A stretch of DNA of 64,000 bases from NCBI GenBank assembly GCA_903884425.1, contig CAISEP010000014.1, forward strand, positions 186,001 through 250,000, written 5' to 3'. The translations under genes were made by a program, and so were the position numbers. This document shows, piece by piece, positions 26,103 through 35,436 of the stretch. Source of the stretch: an uncultured Caulobacterales bacterium (GTDB taxonomy: Bacteria; Pseudomonadota; Alphaproteobacteria; Caulobacterales; Caulobacteraceae). The notes beneath the pieces were generated by a model. That model did no database searches, had not been told where the DNA came from, and saw only the letters and a list, made by a program, of their open reading frames with translations. How positions within the stretch are numbered: position 1 is the stretch's first letter; each line of letters begins with the position of its first letter.

Positions 26103-28952
26103 TCAGCCGAACAGGGACACGGTCGTGCTGGGCGTCGATTCCGCGCTCTGCAGGCGGGACAGGGCCGTCTGGTAGTCGGCGATCTGGGCGGTCAGATAGG
26201 CGGGCACCGTGCCGCCGGTTCCGGAACTTGCCGTCTTCGGCAGGGGCTTGGTGGTCATGTCGGTGAAGATCGCCTTCAGCACGCCCTGGGCCGCGGTCAG
26301 CTCGGTCTGGGCAGACGTGATGTCGGCCGTGGAGTCGAGGCTCAGATTGCCGGTGAGCCCCAGCGCATAGGGCGACACCTTCAGGTTCGAGGTCGACGAG
26401 ACGGTGGCATAGGTGCTGGCCGACGCGGCCAGCTCGCCCGGCGCGATGCCGAGGGCGGACAGGGCATCGGCATCGGCCGGTCCGGCATTCAGGGTCACGG
26501 TCTGGCGGCTGTTGGTGGGCTTGATGGTCAGATCGCTGCCGTTGACCGCAATGCCCACCGACGCCGTCAGCTGGTTCTGCGAGGCGGTGTTGATCTTGGC
26601 GGCCAGGGTCTGGAGGGTTTCCTTGGGATCGATGGTGATCGTGCTGGATGTGCCATTGGCGAGGGTGATGCTGAACTTGTCACCGGCCTGCAGGGCACTG
26701 TTGTCCACCAGATAGGGGGAGGGCGCATACTGGATGGTCTGGGCGGGCAGGCCCAGCAGGTTCAGGGCGGACGATCCGGTGGCGGACACGGCGAGGCTGT
26801 TGGGGCGATCCTGTCCGGCGTCCCCGGTGAGGCTGTTGGTCCAGGTCGCCTGGCCCGTGGTCGGGTCGATGGCCGTCACGAAGCCCTCGTTGGACGGCAG
26901 GCCATTGCTGGCGGCATCCGCCGGTCCCGCCACCTGACCGGCGATGTAGACCAGGCCATTGGCCGTGGTGACGGCGGTCGTGGTGGTGTCTCCCCCGGCA
27001 GAGTAATAGGCAAGGCTGTCCGACGCGCTCGCCGTGCCGGTGGCCGAAACCTTGGCGACGAAGGCCGCCTTGCCGCTGGTATAGGCCGTGGTCACCGAAC
27101 CGGCGCTGAGGGCCCCATTGTGGGTCGAGCCTGCCACGACCACCGACCCATCCGCCGCGGTGCTGATCCCGGCGACGTTGCCGCCGTTCAGGGACCCCAG
27201 GTCCCGCACCGTGCCGGCGGTCAGGGTGTCCGTCCCGCTGATGGCAAAGGTCCGGAGCACGGCGTGTCCGCCCTCGACCCCGGCCACCACCAGATTGGAC
27301 CCGCTGACGGTCACGCCCGCTGTGCTGTTGACCCCGGAGGTGCCGAATTCCTGCACGGCACCTGCCACGCCCTTGGACGAGAAGGACTGCACGAAGCCGT
27401 CCTGCGCGCCCTTGAGGCTCTGGCCCGAGAAGGCGGCGGAGGTCTGGCCGGACACATAGACCGAGCCGTTGGCGTCGAAGGTCACGCCGGTGGGCGTGTC
27501 GTTCCCCGCGCTGGTCCCCGCCCGCGTGACCCAGTTGGGGTCGCCGGAGGCTGCGTCGTACTCGGCGACGAAGGTGTCGGACTGGCCGGGCGTTACCGAG
27601 CCGTCCTTGGCGTTCAGGGCACCGGTGATGCTGCCGGCCACGGCAACGCTCTTGCCATCGGGCGAGACGGCCACGGAATAGGCCGTGGCACTGCCCGCGG
27701 TCCCAAGGGTGCGAGTGTAGACCACCTGGCCGGTGGAATCATACTTGGTCAGCACGACGTTCTGTGGCCCCGGCAGCGCCTGGCCCGTGGGGCCGGAGCC
27801 CGCATCCGTGCTGACCACATAGAGCGACCCGTCCGGCCCCGTGGCCTGATAGGCGGCCCCGGTCGTGTTGGACCCCAGGGTCTGGCCGAACAGCTTGTCG
27901 GGCGTCCCGGCGGCGGCGGTGGGATCGGCGGTGAGCCCGGTCAGGACCTGGCTGTTGACGGCCGGTGTCGTGGTCACGCCCGTGGGGGTGTAGGTCTCGG
28001 TCGCGACCGTCGATCCAGAGGTCTGGGACACATAGACCGCGGGCTTGCTGCTGGCGGCAGAGAAGGTGACCGTCTCGTCCGCCGACCCGACGATCTTCAG
28101 GGCAAAGCTGTCGGCGGTGGCGGGCAGGGTGTAGGCGTTCGCGCCGGTTCCGACGGTCTTGGCAACCCCGGGAATCCGGACGTCCTGGAACGTGGTCTTC
28201 AGCCCGGCGGCCTGGAGCTTGCTGTTGAGATAGGTCACCACATTGGGCAGGGTCCGCGGGGTCGAGCCCATTTCGCTCAGGTCGAAACTGACGGTCTTGG
28301 TCGATCCGTTGGCCAGCTTCACATTGGCGGAAAACGCCACGTTCCCGGACAGGGACGGGGGCGGGACGGACAGGTCCCCGGTGTAGATGGCCGGGCCCTG
28401 GTAGGTGTCGGTCTCCGTCGGCGTGACGGCCGTGGAGGTGTCCGTGGCGGTGACTCCGCCGAGCGCCAGCGAGAACTGGGAGAAGGGCGAAGTGGACAGG
28501 AAGGACTGGACCTGTCCAAGCCCCTGGCTGAAGGCCTTCTGGTAGGTCGCCAGCTGTGCCGCCGACGCCGTGCTGGCCTGGGTCGCGATGCCCTGGAGCG
28601 CGGTCACGCCCTGATAGAGGGCGAACAGGTTCTTGTAGTCGGAATTGGCTTCGGCGTTGGTTCCGTTCACGGACAACTGGGTGTTGCCCGCATTGATCAG
28701 GGGCTGGCCGTTCAGGATGTTGTTCGCGGCCGTGGTCGCCTGGGCGACGGCCGCGGCGGCCTTCTGGTCCGCCGACTGGGAGGTCGAGGTCGTCGTCGCC
28801 GAGGCCGTCTGCCACGGCGGCGTGGGGGCCGTCGCCGCGGTGGAATTGGAGGCTGTCGTTCCCGTGGACGTCCCCGGGACCGGCACACCTTCGCGTGCGC
28901 TGTACCAGCTCACGAGCAGGGAGGGGTCGAACGAGATCGTCACACTGGGCAC
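26103..28952 (-). CDS. Large flagellar-associated protein with beta-propeller repeats (FlaEY-like)
   Basis: The 949-residue protein lacks a signal peptide (starts MPSVTISFDPSLLVSWYSAR), as expected for flagellar type III export. Residues about 340-730 repeat segments such as VAVSPDGKSVAVAGSITGAL and GVTFDANGSVYVSGQTSAAF, which are SBBP/NHL-type propeller blades. The flanks are Ala/Thr/Ser/Asn-rich, with flagellin- or FliD-like parts (ETLQTLAAKINTASQNQL). This resembles the protein called FlaEY in Caulobacter, but I recall that only by general architecture. The start is GTG; the GTG three codons later (28943) has the better-spaced AAAAGG. It is convergent with the FkbH-like gene, 12 bp apart. 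Confidence 0.75.
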   Translation of the reverse strand: MPSVTISFDPSLLVSWYSAREGVPVPGTSTGTTASNSTAATAPTPPWQTASATTTSTSQSADQKAAAAVAQATTAANNILNGQPLINAGNTQLSVNGTNAEANSDYKNLFALYQGVTALQGIATQASTASAAQLATYQKAFSQGLGQVQSFLSTSPFSQFSLALGGVTATDTSTAVTPTETDTYQGPAIYTGDLSVPPPSLSGNVAFSANVKLANGSTKTVSFDLSEMGSTPRTLPNVVTYLNSKLQAAGLKTTFQDVRIPGVAKTVGTGANAYTLPATADSFALKIVGSADETVTFSAASSKPAVYVSQTSGSTVATETYTPTGVTTTPAVNSQVLTGLTADPTAAAGTPDKLFGQTLGSNTTGAAYQATGPDGSLYVVSTDAGSGPTGQALPGPQNVVLTKYDSTGQVVYTRTLGTAGSATAYSVAVSPDGKSVAVAGSITGALNAKDGSVTPGQSDTFVAEYDAASGDPNWVTRAGTSAGNDTPTGVTFDANGSVYVSGQTSAAFSGQSLKGAQDGFVQSFSSKGVAGAVQEFGTSGVNSTAGVTVSGSNLVVAGVEGGHAVLRTFAISGTDTLTAGTVRDLGSLNGGNVAGISTAADGSVVVAGSTHNGALSAGSVTTAYTSGKAAFVAKVSATGTASASDSLAYYSAGGDTTTTAVTTANGLVYIAGQVAGPADAASNGLPSNEGFVTAIDPTTGQATWTNSLTGDAGQDRPNSLAVSATGSSALNLLGLPAQTIQYAPSPYLVDNSALQAGDKFSITLANGTSSTITIDPKETLQTLAAKINTASQNQLTASVGIAVNGSDLTIKPTNSRQTVTLNAGPADADALSALGIAPGELAASASTYATVSSTSNLKVSPYALGLTGNLSLDSTADITSAQTELTAAQGVLKAIFTDMTTKPLPKTASSGTGGTVPAYLTAQIADYQTALSRLQSAESTPSTTVSLFG

Positions 28953-29046
28953 CTTTTGCCGGGTTCAGGTGTCCAGTGTGCGCGGTCGCGGTAAACCCCG
29001 AATTAATTTGTAGTTATACGATCTTAGCTGCGATCCGGACCGACCC

Positions 29047-30351
29047 TCAGTGATAGGGCGGCGGCAGGCCGTCGGCCCCCTTCAGATAGCGGTCCCGGAG
29101 GTCCAGTTGCCGGGACCGTCCGGTCTGCACCTGACCCTTGATGATCACCACATCGGCCGCCCCGCTGGTGTCCAGAGGGTCGCCGCTCCAGACCACCAGG
29201 TCGGCCGACTTGCCCGGCTCCAGGGAACCGACCCGGTCCGCCACGCCGAAGGCCCGGGCGGGGTTGAGGGTCACGGCGGCGAGCCCGGCAGCCCAGGGCA
29301 GGCCGTGGCCGACGGCACGACCGGCCGCCAGCCGCACGGCCTTCCCGCCGGTTGTCAGGCTCGGCCCGTGGATGGAGACCGAGACCCCCGCAGCCGTCAT
29401 CCGTGCCGCGTTTTCAAGGGTCGAGGCCAGCATCTCGAAGGACACCGGCAGGTCTTCGTCACTGTCGAGAATCACCGGCACCTGGGCGGCGGCGATGTCG
29501 GCGGCCACCCGCCAGCCTTCCTCCACCCCGGACAGGACCAGACGCACCTTCTCGGTCCGTCCGAAGGCCAGGATCTGGCGGATATCCGAGGCCCGGTGGA
29601 CTTCCACCAGCAGGGGCTCGCGACCATCGATCACCGCGCCTAGGGCTTCGAGATCCTCCCGATGGAGGGCGAAGGGGTGGACCTTGTTCTGCTCATAGGC
29701 CGCCCGGTTGCGCTGATAGGCCCGGGCCTCGGCCAGAAGGCCACGCAGTTCGGGGATCAGGGCCCCGCGGGCCCCGCCGGCCCGACCGGCACCCCGGTCC
29801 CCGGCATCAACCCCCATGGCCACATGGGCCCGGAGCAGGATGTCCGGCCCCTCCGCCAGGCTGATGACTGCGGCCTGACCGGAGAACAGGGTCTCCCGCG
29901 TGTCCCCGCGACGACCCCGGAACACCGGTGTGACGAGGGCCGATGTGGCCCCGGTCAGCCGCTCGATGGGCAGGACAGTGGAGTCCGGGTTGAGGCTGTA
30001 CTGGATGTCGAAGCCCGCGCTCAGCGGACCGCCCTCGACGCCGGAATTGACCGTGGGGTCCACCCCCTCGATCTCCTCAGCGCCGATGCTGGAACCGGTG
30101 ACGACGAGGCCCGGCGTGACGATGCGGCCCCGGGCGTCGATGATCCGGGCCCCGGCCGGAATGGCCACGTCCGGTCCCACCGCGGCGATCCGTCCGTTCT
30201 CGATCAGCACGGTGCCCGAGGCGATCTCGCCGGCCTTGGCCAGGGTGTGGATGTGGGCGTGGGTGACGGCCAGGGTTTCGGCCGCAGCGACACCGGTCAG
30301 CAGGGCCGTGGCCAGCGAGGCCGTCAGCAGGGTCTGTCCCAGGATGCGCAT
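29047..30351 (-). CDS. Exported amidohydrolase homologue lacking the HxH metal motif
   Basis: The 434-residue protein has a clear signal peptide (LATALLTGVAAAE). The framework is amidohydrolase-like: the N-terminal beta-sandwich with GTVLIENGRIAAVGPDV, the barrel, and the C-terminal GVADRVGSLEPGKSADLVVW. Where its neighbour has DPHSHLG, this one reads VTGSSIG, so both histidines of the HxH metal site are gone. It is probably not a hydrolase by itself and may be the structural partner of the upstream protein. Its ATG shares the A of the preceding stop (TGATG), which points to coupled translation. Confidence 0.88.
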   Translation of the reverse strand: MRILGQTLLTASLATALLTGVAAAETLAVTHAHIHTLAKAGEIASGTVLIENGRIAAVGPDVAIPAGARIIDARGRIVTPGLVVTGSSIGAEEIEGVDPTVNSGVEGGPLSAGFDIQYSLNPDSTVLPIERLTGATSALVTPVFRGRRGDTRETLFSGQAAVISLAEGPDILLRAHVAMGVDAGDRGAGRAGGARGALIPELRGLLAEARAYQRNRAAYEQNKVHPFALHREDLEALGAVIDGREPLLVEVHRASDIRQILAFGRTEKVRLVLSGVEEGWRVAADIAAAQVPVILDSDEDLPVSFEMLASTLENAARMTAAGVSVSIHGPSLTTGGKAVRLAAGRAVGHGLPWAAGLAAVTLNPARAFGVADRVGSLEPGKSADLVVWSGDPLDTSGAADVVIIKGQVQTGRSRQLDLRDRYLKGADGLPPPYH

Positions 30352-31838
30352 CAGCGGTTGCCTCCCTTCAGCACGTCGCGGGGGCCGGGCTGGCCGAGTT
30401 CGAAATCGCTCTTCGGCTGTCTTGCCGGATCGCTTCGGTCATAGGCCAGGGCCCCGTCGATGAAGACCTTGTCGGCCTGGGCATAGACACTGAAGGGATC
30501 GGCGCTCCACAGCACCACGTCCGCCATCTTGCCGGGCTCCAGCGTGCCCACCTTGTCCAGGATGCCGAGGGACCTGGCGGGGTTGGCCGTGATCCAGCGG
30601 ATGGCCCGCGCCCGGGTGATGCCGAGGCCCGCGCGATTGCCCGCCGCCATGGCCACGCCCGCCTCCACATTGAGGTGCTGGATCAGGTGCTCGTCGTCCG
30701 AATGCACGATGGCGCAGCCCCCGGCATGGTCCACCATGGCGGCGTTTTCCTCGATGCCGTCGAAGGACTCCATCTTGAAGCCCCACCACTGGGCCCAGGT
30801 GTCGACGCAGATGCCTTCCTTGGCCAGGAGCGGCGCGATCTTGTAGGCCTCCGACGCGTGGTGGAAGGCGGCGATGTGGTAGCCGAACTCCCGGGAGATA
30901 TCGATCATCTGGGCCATTTCGTCAGACCGGTAGCAGTGGTTCTGCACCAGGATCTCGCCCTTCAGCACCCCGGCGAGGGTGTCGAGGGTCAGGTTCCGGG
31001 TGGGCGGGTCCGCCTTCTCCCCCCGGGCGATCTTGGCCTTGTAGTCGTCCCACTTGCGCAGATAGTCGGCCGCCTGGATCCACGCGGCGCGATAACCCGC
31101 CACATTGCCCATCAGCGTGGCCGGCGACCGGCCGCGGCTGCCATAGACCCGCTTGGGATTTTCCCCGCAGGCCATCTTCAGGCCGTAGGGCGCGCCGGGG
31201 AACTTCATCTGCTGGACCGTCTCGGCCGGCATGTTCTTCAGCACGACGGAGCGCCCGCCGAACAGGTTGGCCGAGCCGGGGAGGATCTGCAGGGTGGTGA
31301 TTCCCCCCGCCAGGGCCCGGTTGAAGCCGGCATCCTGCGGCCAGACCGAATGCTCGGCCCAGACATTGGCGGTATTGGGATCGGTCGCCTCGTTCCCGTC
31401 GGACTGGGCTTCCACCGCGGGGGAGGCATAGACCCCCAGATGGCTGTGCGGGTCGATCACGCCCGGCGTCACCCACTTGCCGTGCCCGTCGATCACCCGC
31501 GTGCCGGTGGGGACGGGGATGTCCTTGCCCACGGCGGTGATCCGGCCCTCCGCCATGATCACCGTGCCCCCGTCGATCTGGTCCCCGGCCGCGGTCAGGA
31601 CGGTGGCCCCGACGATGGCCGTCGGCACGGACGGGGCGGGACGGTAGGTGGACGGGAAGGGGTCCGGATTCGCCCACGGATCGAGCCCGGCCCGCAGGGG
31701 CTTCGGCGGCGACTTGTCCGCCGGCTTCACCGCGGCTGTCGTCGCCGGTGTGGTCGCCGGTGCGGGGGTCGTCTCGGCGCAGGCACCGAGGGCGAGGGCG
31801 GCAGCCGACATGGCCGCCATCAAGGCAATGGGCTTCAA
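30351..31838 (-). CDS. Amidohydrolase, predicted lipoprotein
   Basis: The 495-residue protein begins with a lipobox (AAALALGACAE) followed by a Thr/Pro-rich linker. It belongs to the imidazolonepropionase/dipeptidase-like amidohydrolases: VIDGHGKWVTPGVIDPHSHL holds the HxH metal site, further His residues are in AAFHHASEAYK, and the catalytic Asp is in IVHSDDEHLIQHL. It is probably a periplasmic peptidase or amidase. The chosen start is TTG with GGGAG before it; an ATG six codons later is the alternative. It is the first gene of a two-gene unit with the metal-less homologue. Confidence 0.88.
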   Translation of the reverse strand: MKPIALMAAMSAAALALGACAETTPAPATTPATTAAVKPADKSPPKPLRAGLDPWANPDPFPSTYRPAPSVPTAIVGATVLTAAGDQIDGGTVIMAEGRITAVGKDIPVPTGTRVIDGHGKWVTPGVIDPHSHLGVYASPAVEAQSDGNEATDPNTANVWAEHSVWPQDAGFNRALAGGITTLQILPGSANLFGGRSVVLKNMPAETVQQMKFPGAPYGLKMACGENPKRVYGSRGRSPATLMGNVAGYRAAWIQAADYLRKWDDYKAKIARGEKADPPTRNLTLDTLAGVLKGEILVQNHCYRSDEMAQMIDISREFGYHIAAFHHASEAYKIAPLLAKEGICVDTWAQWWGFKMESFDGIEENAAMVDHAGGCAIVHSDDEHLIQHLNVEAGVAMAAGNRAGLGITRARAIRWITANPARSLGILDKVGTLEPGKMADVVLWSADPFSVYAQADKVFIDGALAYDRSDPARQPKSDFELGQPGPRDVLKGGNR

Positions 31839-31906
31839 AGGGATCTCCCAGGACTCGGGCGCAGCAGACCCCTTCGCTTCCTCCCTGTCCAGTCGAGATG
31901 TGCGCT

Positions 31907-33205
31907 CTAGTTCCGCGGCTTCAGATTGCGCCCCGTGGTGACGGCGGCGGCACCGAATCGGGCACGGATCCGGTCCATGGTGCCTTCCCGCACCCGGGCC
32001 CGGCTCTCGTCGCTCGTGAACAGGTCGGTGGCCTCCGCCGAGGTCTCCACCAGATCGCTCAGACCGGCTCCGATCAGCCGGAAGGCGCGGCCGTCCGCCT
32101 CACGCGTCAATATGTCGCAGGTGGTCTGGAACAGCAGGGTCGCGGTCTGGATCGGGCCGGGCAGGGTGCGCCGCCGGGTGATGATCTGGAAGTCTGCGGT
32201 CTTGAGCTTCAGGGTGGCGACCCGACCGGCGACCCCGCGGGCCCGCGCCTGGCCGGCGGCCCTCTCGCTCATCCGCCACAGTTCGTCCTTCAGGCTCTGC
32301 AGGTCGCGGATATCGGTGTTGAAGGTGGTCTCGGCGCTGATCCCCTTGCGCGCCTCGTGGGGGTCGACGGTGCGCAGATCGCGCCCCTCCGCCAGCTCCG
32401 CCAGCCTGAGCCCGAAGGCCCCATAGCGCTGGGTGAGCACCTTGGCCCCGACGCTGGACAGGTCGCCGATGCGCCGCACCCCGTCCCGTTCCAGGGTGCG
32501 GGCAAAGGCCGGTCCGACGCCGGGCAGCAGGGTCACCGGGCGTCCGGCCAGGAAGCCCTTGGCCTCCCGCGCGCCGATCACGGCAAAGCCCCGCGGCTTG
32601 TCCAGGTCCGACGAGATCTTGGCCAGGGTCTTGTTGGGTCCGAGGCCCACTGACACGGAAAGGCCAATCTCCGTCTGGATTCGCCGCTGCAGCCGGGCCA
32701 TCTGGAAGGCCCCGGGGCCGCCGTTCAGACGTTCGGTTCCGGCCAGATCGATCCAGGCCTCGTCCAGGGAGAGGGGCTGCACCAGGGGCGACAGCTCCGC
32801 CACCAGGCCCATGATCCGGCGGCTTTCCCGGCGGTACTTGCTGAAGTCGGGGGAGATCACCACCGCCTCCGGACAGGCCTTCAGGGCCTTGAACATGGGC
32901 ATGGCCGAGCGCACCCCATAGGTCCTTGCGATGTAGCAGCAGGTGGTCACCACCCCGCGCACACCGCCGCCGACGATCACCGGCTGCTCGGCCAGTTCCG
33001 GGCGATCGCGCTTTTCCACGCTGGCATAGAAGGCGTCGCAGTCCAGGTGGGCGAGGGTCAGGTCCCAGAGCTCCGGATGGGAGACCAGCCGGGGGGATGC
33101 GCAGGCCGGGCAGCGGTTGTCGGTGAGGTCGTCCGTCATCCACAGGCAGTCGCGGCACAGTCCGGGGCGATGGAGGCGGGCCGTCCGGTGGAGGTCGTGC
33201 GTCAT
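31907..33205 (-). CDS. dinB: DNA polymerase IV (Y family) with an N-terminal zinc-ribbon extension
   Basis: The 432-residue protein is a translesion polymerase. The catalytic segments are LAHLDCDAFYASVEKRD and LSLDEAWIDLAG, with the little-finger domain after LLPGVGPAFARTL. Unlike E. coli Pol IV (about 350 residues), it has about 50 extra N-terminal residues with Cys17, Cys20, Cys32 and Cys35 (LCRDC and RCPAC), a likely zinc ribbon. The ATG at 33205 has GGTGAG upstream; a GTG three codons earlier is possible. It diverges from divK across a short region with a CtrA-like box. Confidence 0.92.
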   Translation of the reverse strand: MTHDLHRTARLHRPGLCRDCLWMTDDLTDNRCPACASPRLVSHPELWDLTLAHLDCDAFYASVEKRDRPELAEQPVIVGGGVRGVVTTCCYIARTYGVRSAMPMFKALKACPEAVVISPDFSKYRRESRRIMGLVAELSPLVQPLSLDEAWIDLAGTERLNGGPGAFQMARLQRRIQTEIGLSVSVGLGPNKTLAKISSDLDKPRGFAVIGAREAKGFLAGRPVTLLPGVGPAFARTLERDGVRRIGDLSSVGAKVLTQRYGAFGLRLAELAEGRDLRTVDPHEARKGISAETTFNTDIRDLQSLKDELWRMSERAAGQARARGVAGRVATLKLKTADFQIITRRRTLPGPIQTATLLFQTTCDILTREADGRAFRLIGAGLSDLVETSAEATDLFTSDESRARVREGTMDRIRARFGAAAVTTGRNLKPRN

Positions 33206-33233
33206 GTCACTCACCCGGCCGACCGCCGGTCGG

Positions 33234-33248
33234 CTAACCCGGACTTAA
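33234..33248 (+). promoter_or_regulatory. CtrA-like box between dinB and divK
   Basis: CTAA-N7-TTAA (CTAA 33234-33237, TTAA 33245-33248) matches seven of eight positions of the TTAA-N7-TTAA consensus of the cell-cycle regulator CtrA. It is about 83 bp upstream of divK and 29 bp upstream of dinB. In Caulobacter divK transcription depends on CtrA, which supports the assignment. Confidence 0.55.
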
Positions 33249-33330
33249 GGATATGCGTGTAACACCCTGTGCAACTGCGCTGGCGATCGTGAACTGCGGT
33301 TCGCCGGGCGAGGGTGAGCGTGATCGGATT

Positions 33331-33696
33331 ATGACCAAGAAAGTCCTCATCGTCGAGGATAACGAGCTGAACATGAAGCTGTTTCATGATCTGCTCGATG
33401 CCCAGGGATACGAGACGCTGCAGACCCGGGAGGGTCTTCAGGCGCTCGCCCTGGCGCGGAATCACCGTCCGGACCTGATCCTCATGGACATCCAGCTGCC
33501 GGAGATCTCCGGCCTCGAGGTGACCAAGTGGCTGAAGGAGGACGACGACCTGTCGCACATCCCGGTCATTGCCGTCACGGCCTTCGCCATGAAGGGTGAC
33601 GAGGAGCGGATTCGCGAGGGCGGCTGCGAGGCCTACATCTCCAAGCCGATTTCCGTCACCTATTTCCTCGATACGGTTCGTCGGTTTCTGGGGTAG
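33331..33696 (+). CDS. divK: Single-domain response regulator DivK
   Basis: The 121-residue receiver-only protein has Asp53 as acceptor ([16 protein letters not shown]), acidic pocket residues Glu9/Asp10 ([13 protein letters not shown]), the conserved Thr in [15 protein letters not shown] and Lys in YISKPISV. DivK is phosphorylated by DivJ and dephosphorylated by PleC, and through DivL/CckA controls CtrA, setting cell polarity and the cell cycle. SpmX, which positions DivJ, is also encoded in this window. The ATG at 33331 gives the standard [11 protein letters not shown] start. pleD follows seven bases after the stop. Confidence 0.97.
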   Translation: MTKKVLIVEDNELNMKLFHDLLDAQGYETLQTREGLQALALARNHRPDLILMDIQLPEISGLEVTKWLKEDDDLSHIPVIAVTAFAMKGDEERIREGGCEAYISKPISVTYFLDTVRRFLG

Positions 33697-33703
33697 GGGC
33701 GGG

Positions 33704-35068
33704 ATGACTGCACGGATCCTCGTTGTCGATGATGCAGAGGCCAATGTCCGCCTCCTCGAGGCGAAGCTGTCGGCGGAATACTACGACGTCCTGACCGCGT
33801 CCGACGGGCCCTCGGCCCTGAAGGTGGCGGCCGACCAGGTTCCAGACATCATCCTGCTGGACGTGATGATGCCCGGCATGGACGGGCTCGAGGTCTGCCG
33901 GCGGCTGAAGGCCGATCCTGCCACGCGGCACATCCCCGTCATCCTGGTCACTGCCCTCGACGGGCGTCGGGACCGGTTGAGCGGCCTCGAGGCCGGGGCC
34001 GACGATTTTCTCACCAAGCCCATCGACGACCTCGCCCTGTTCGCCCGGGTGCGCAGCCTGGTTCGCCTGAAGCTGGTGATCGACGAGCTTCGCCACCGCG
34101 AGGCGTCCGGTCGCCGCATGGGCGTGATCGAAGGTGCGGCGGCCCGCATGTCCGGTGCCGGCGGGCTGATCCTGGTGGCCGACGATGATGACGAGCAGAT
34201 TCGCGTCATCGAGCGGGAGCTGACCCAGGACCACCGGATCGTGGTGGAGCGCAATGTGGAGCAGGCACTGCCCGCCGCACGGGCGCGCGCCGACCTGCTG
34301 GTGATCAATGCCGCCTCCCGCAGCCACGATGCGCTGCGTCTGGCCGCGCAGATTCGCTCCGACGAGGCCACCCGCCATCTGCCGATCATCGCCATCGTCG
34401 AGGCCAGCGACCGGGCCCGGATGGTGAAGGCGCTGGAGCTGGGTGTGAACGACGTGCTGACCCGGCCGGTGGATTCCGAGGAACTGGCCGCCCGGGTGCG
34501 CACCCTGATCCGGCAGAAGCGCTATTACGACTTCCTGCGCAACAATCTGGACCAGAGCCTGGAGCTGGCGGTGACCGATCCGCTGACCGGGCTGCACAAC
34601 CGGCGCTACATGTCCGGCCAGCTGACCGCCCTGGTCCGTCGCGCCACCCATGGGGGCGAGGCGGTGTCGGCCCTGCTGGTGGACATCGACCACTTCAAGC
34701 GGATCAATGACAGCTTCGGCCATGCCGTCGGGGACGAGGTCCTGCGGGAATTCGCCATCCGTCTGGCGACCAATGTCCGCGCCGTCGACCTGGCCTGTCG
34801 CTATGGCGGGGAGGAGTTCGTGGTGATCATGCCCGACACGTCCCTCGCGGAGGCGAAGGCCATTGCCGAGCGCCTGCGCCGCCACGTGGCCGGGTCCCCC
34901 TTCCATGTGCCGGGGGTGGACGATCCGCTCAGCGTGACCATCTCGGTGGGGGTGGCCTCGACCTTCGCCGCCGAGGACACGGCCCAGGACCTCCTGAAGC
35001 GGGCCGACGACGCCGTCTATGACGCCAAGGCCCAGGGCCGCAACCTGGTCATCGCCCAGGCCGCCTGA
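33704..35068 (+). CDS. pleD: Diguanylate cyclase response regulator PleD
   Basis: The 454-residue protein has a receiver domain with Asp53 (IILLDVMMPGMDG), a second degenerate receiver-like adaptor domain (about 150-285) and a GGDEF domain with the active loop RYGGEEFVVIMP. An RAVD sequence lies upstream of it and fits the RxxD c-di-GMP inhibition site. PleD makes c-di-GMP at the stalked pole and drives the swarmer-to-stalked transition. Its length equals that of the Caulobacter protein. It is in an operon with divK. Confidence 0.97.
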   Translation: MTARILVVDDAEANVRLLEAKLSAEYYDVLTASDGPSALKVAADQVPDIILLDVMMPGMDGLEVCRRLKADPATRHIPVILVTALDGRRDRLSGLEAGADDFLTKPIDDLALFARVRSLVRLKLVIDELRHREASGRRMGVIEGAAARMSGAGGLILVADDDDEQIRVIERELTQDHRIVVERNVEQALPAARARADLLVINAASRSHDALRLAAQIRSDEATRHLPIIAIVEASDRARMVKALELGVNDVLTRPVDSEELAARVRTLIRQKRYYDFLRNNLDQSLELAVTDPLTGLHNRRYMSGQLTALVRRATHGGEAVSALLVDIDHFKRINDSFGHAVGDEVLREFAIRLATNVRAVDLACRYGGEEFVVIMPDTSLAEAKAIAERLRRHVAGSPFHVPGVDDPLSVTISVGVASTFAAEDTAQDLLKRADDAVYDAKAQGRNLVIAQAA

Positions 35069-35106
35069 GGCCTGAAGAGGCCGGACGGGCTTTCCGCACA
35101 AAAGAA

Positions 35107-35136
35107 AACGCCCGGACCGTGGACGGGCCGGGCGTT
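35107..35136. terminator. Bidirectional terminator between pleD and rpmG
   Basis: AACGCCCGG (35107-35115) pairs with CCGGGCGTT (35128-35136) around a 12-base loop. The minus-strand reading ends in TTTTCTTTTG, a good U tract for rpmG. On the plus strand only two T follow, so it is weaker for pleD. Confidence 0.75.
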
Positions 35137-35163
35137 CCTGCAGATCGCAGCGGTGGCGAGATC

Positions 35164-35331
35164 CTACTTGATCTTGCCTTCGCGGAATTCCACGTGCTTG
35201 CGGACGACGGGATCGTACTTCTTCAGCACGAGCTTTTCCGTCTTGGTGCGGGCATTCTTCTTCGTCACGTAGAAGAACCCGGTGTCCGCCGAGGAATTGA
35301 GACGGATCTTGATGGAAGCCGGCTTCGCCAT
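35164..35331 (-). CDS. rpmG: 50S ribosomal protein L33 (bL33)
   Basis: A 55-residue basic protein, [20 protein letters not shown] at the start, followed by [20 protein letters not shown] and ending in [11 protein letters not shown]. This is the cysteine-free form of L33, a large-subunit protein near the E site. It is convergent with pleD, the same arrangement as in Caulobacter. It lacks the CxxC zinc pairs of the alternative L33, so it is zinc independent. Confidence 0.97.
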   Translation of the reverse strand: MAKPASIKIRLNSSADTGFFYVTKKNARTKTEKLVLKKYDPVVRKHVEFREGKIK

Positions 35332-35436
35332 GGCCACAGACTCCTGTCGGGCCGACGCAGTGTCAGACCGTGAAAAACGAGAGCGCGGACATTACGCATC
35401 ACGGGGCAGAAGTCAACGCCCCGCGGGCGGCGGCCG

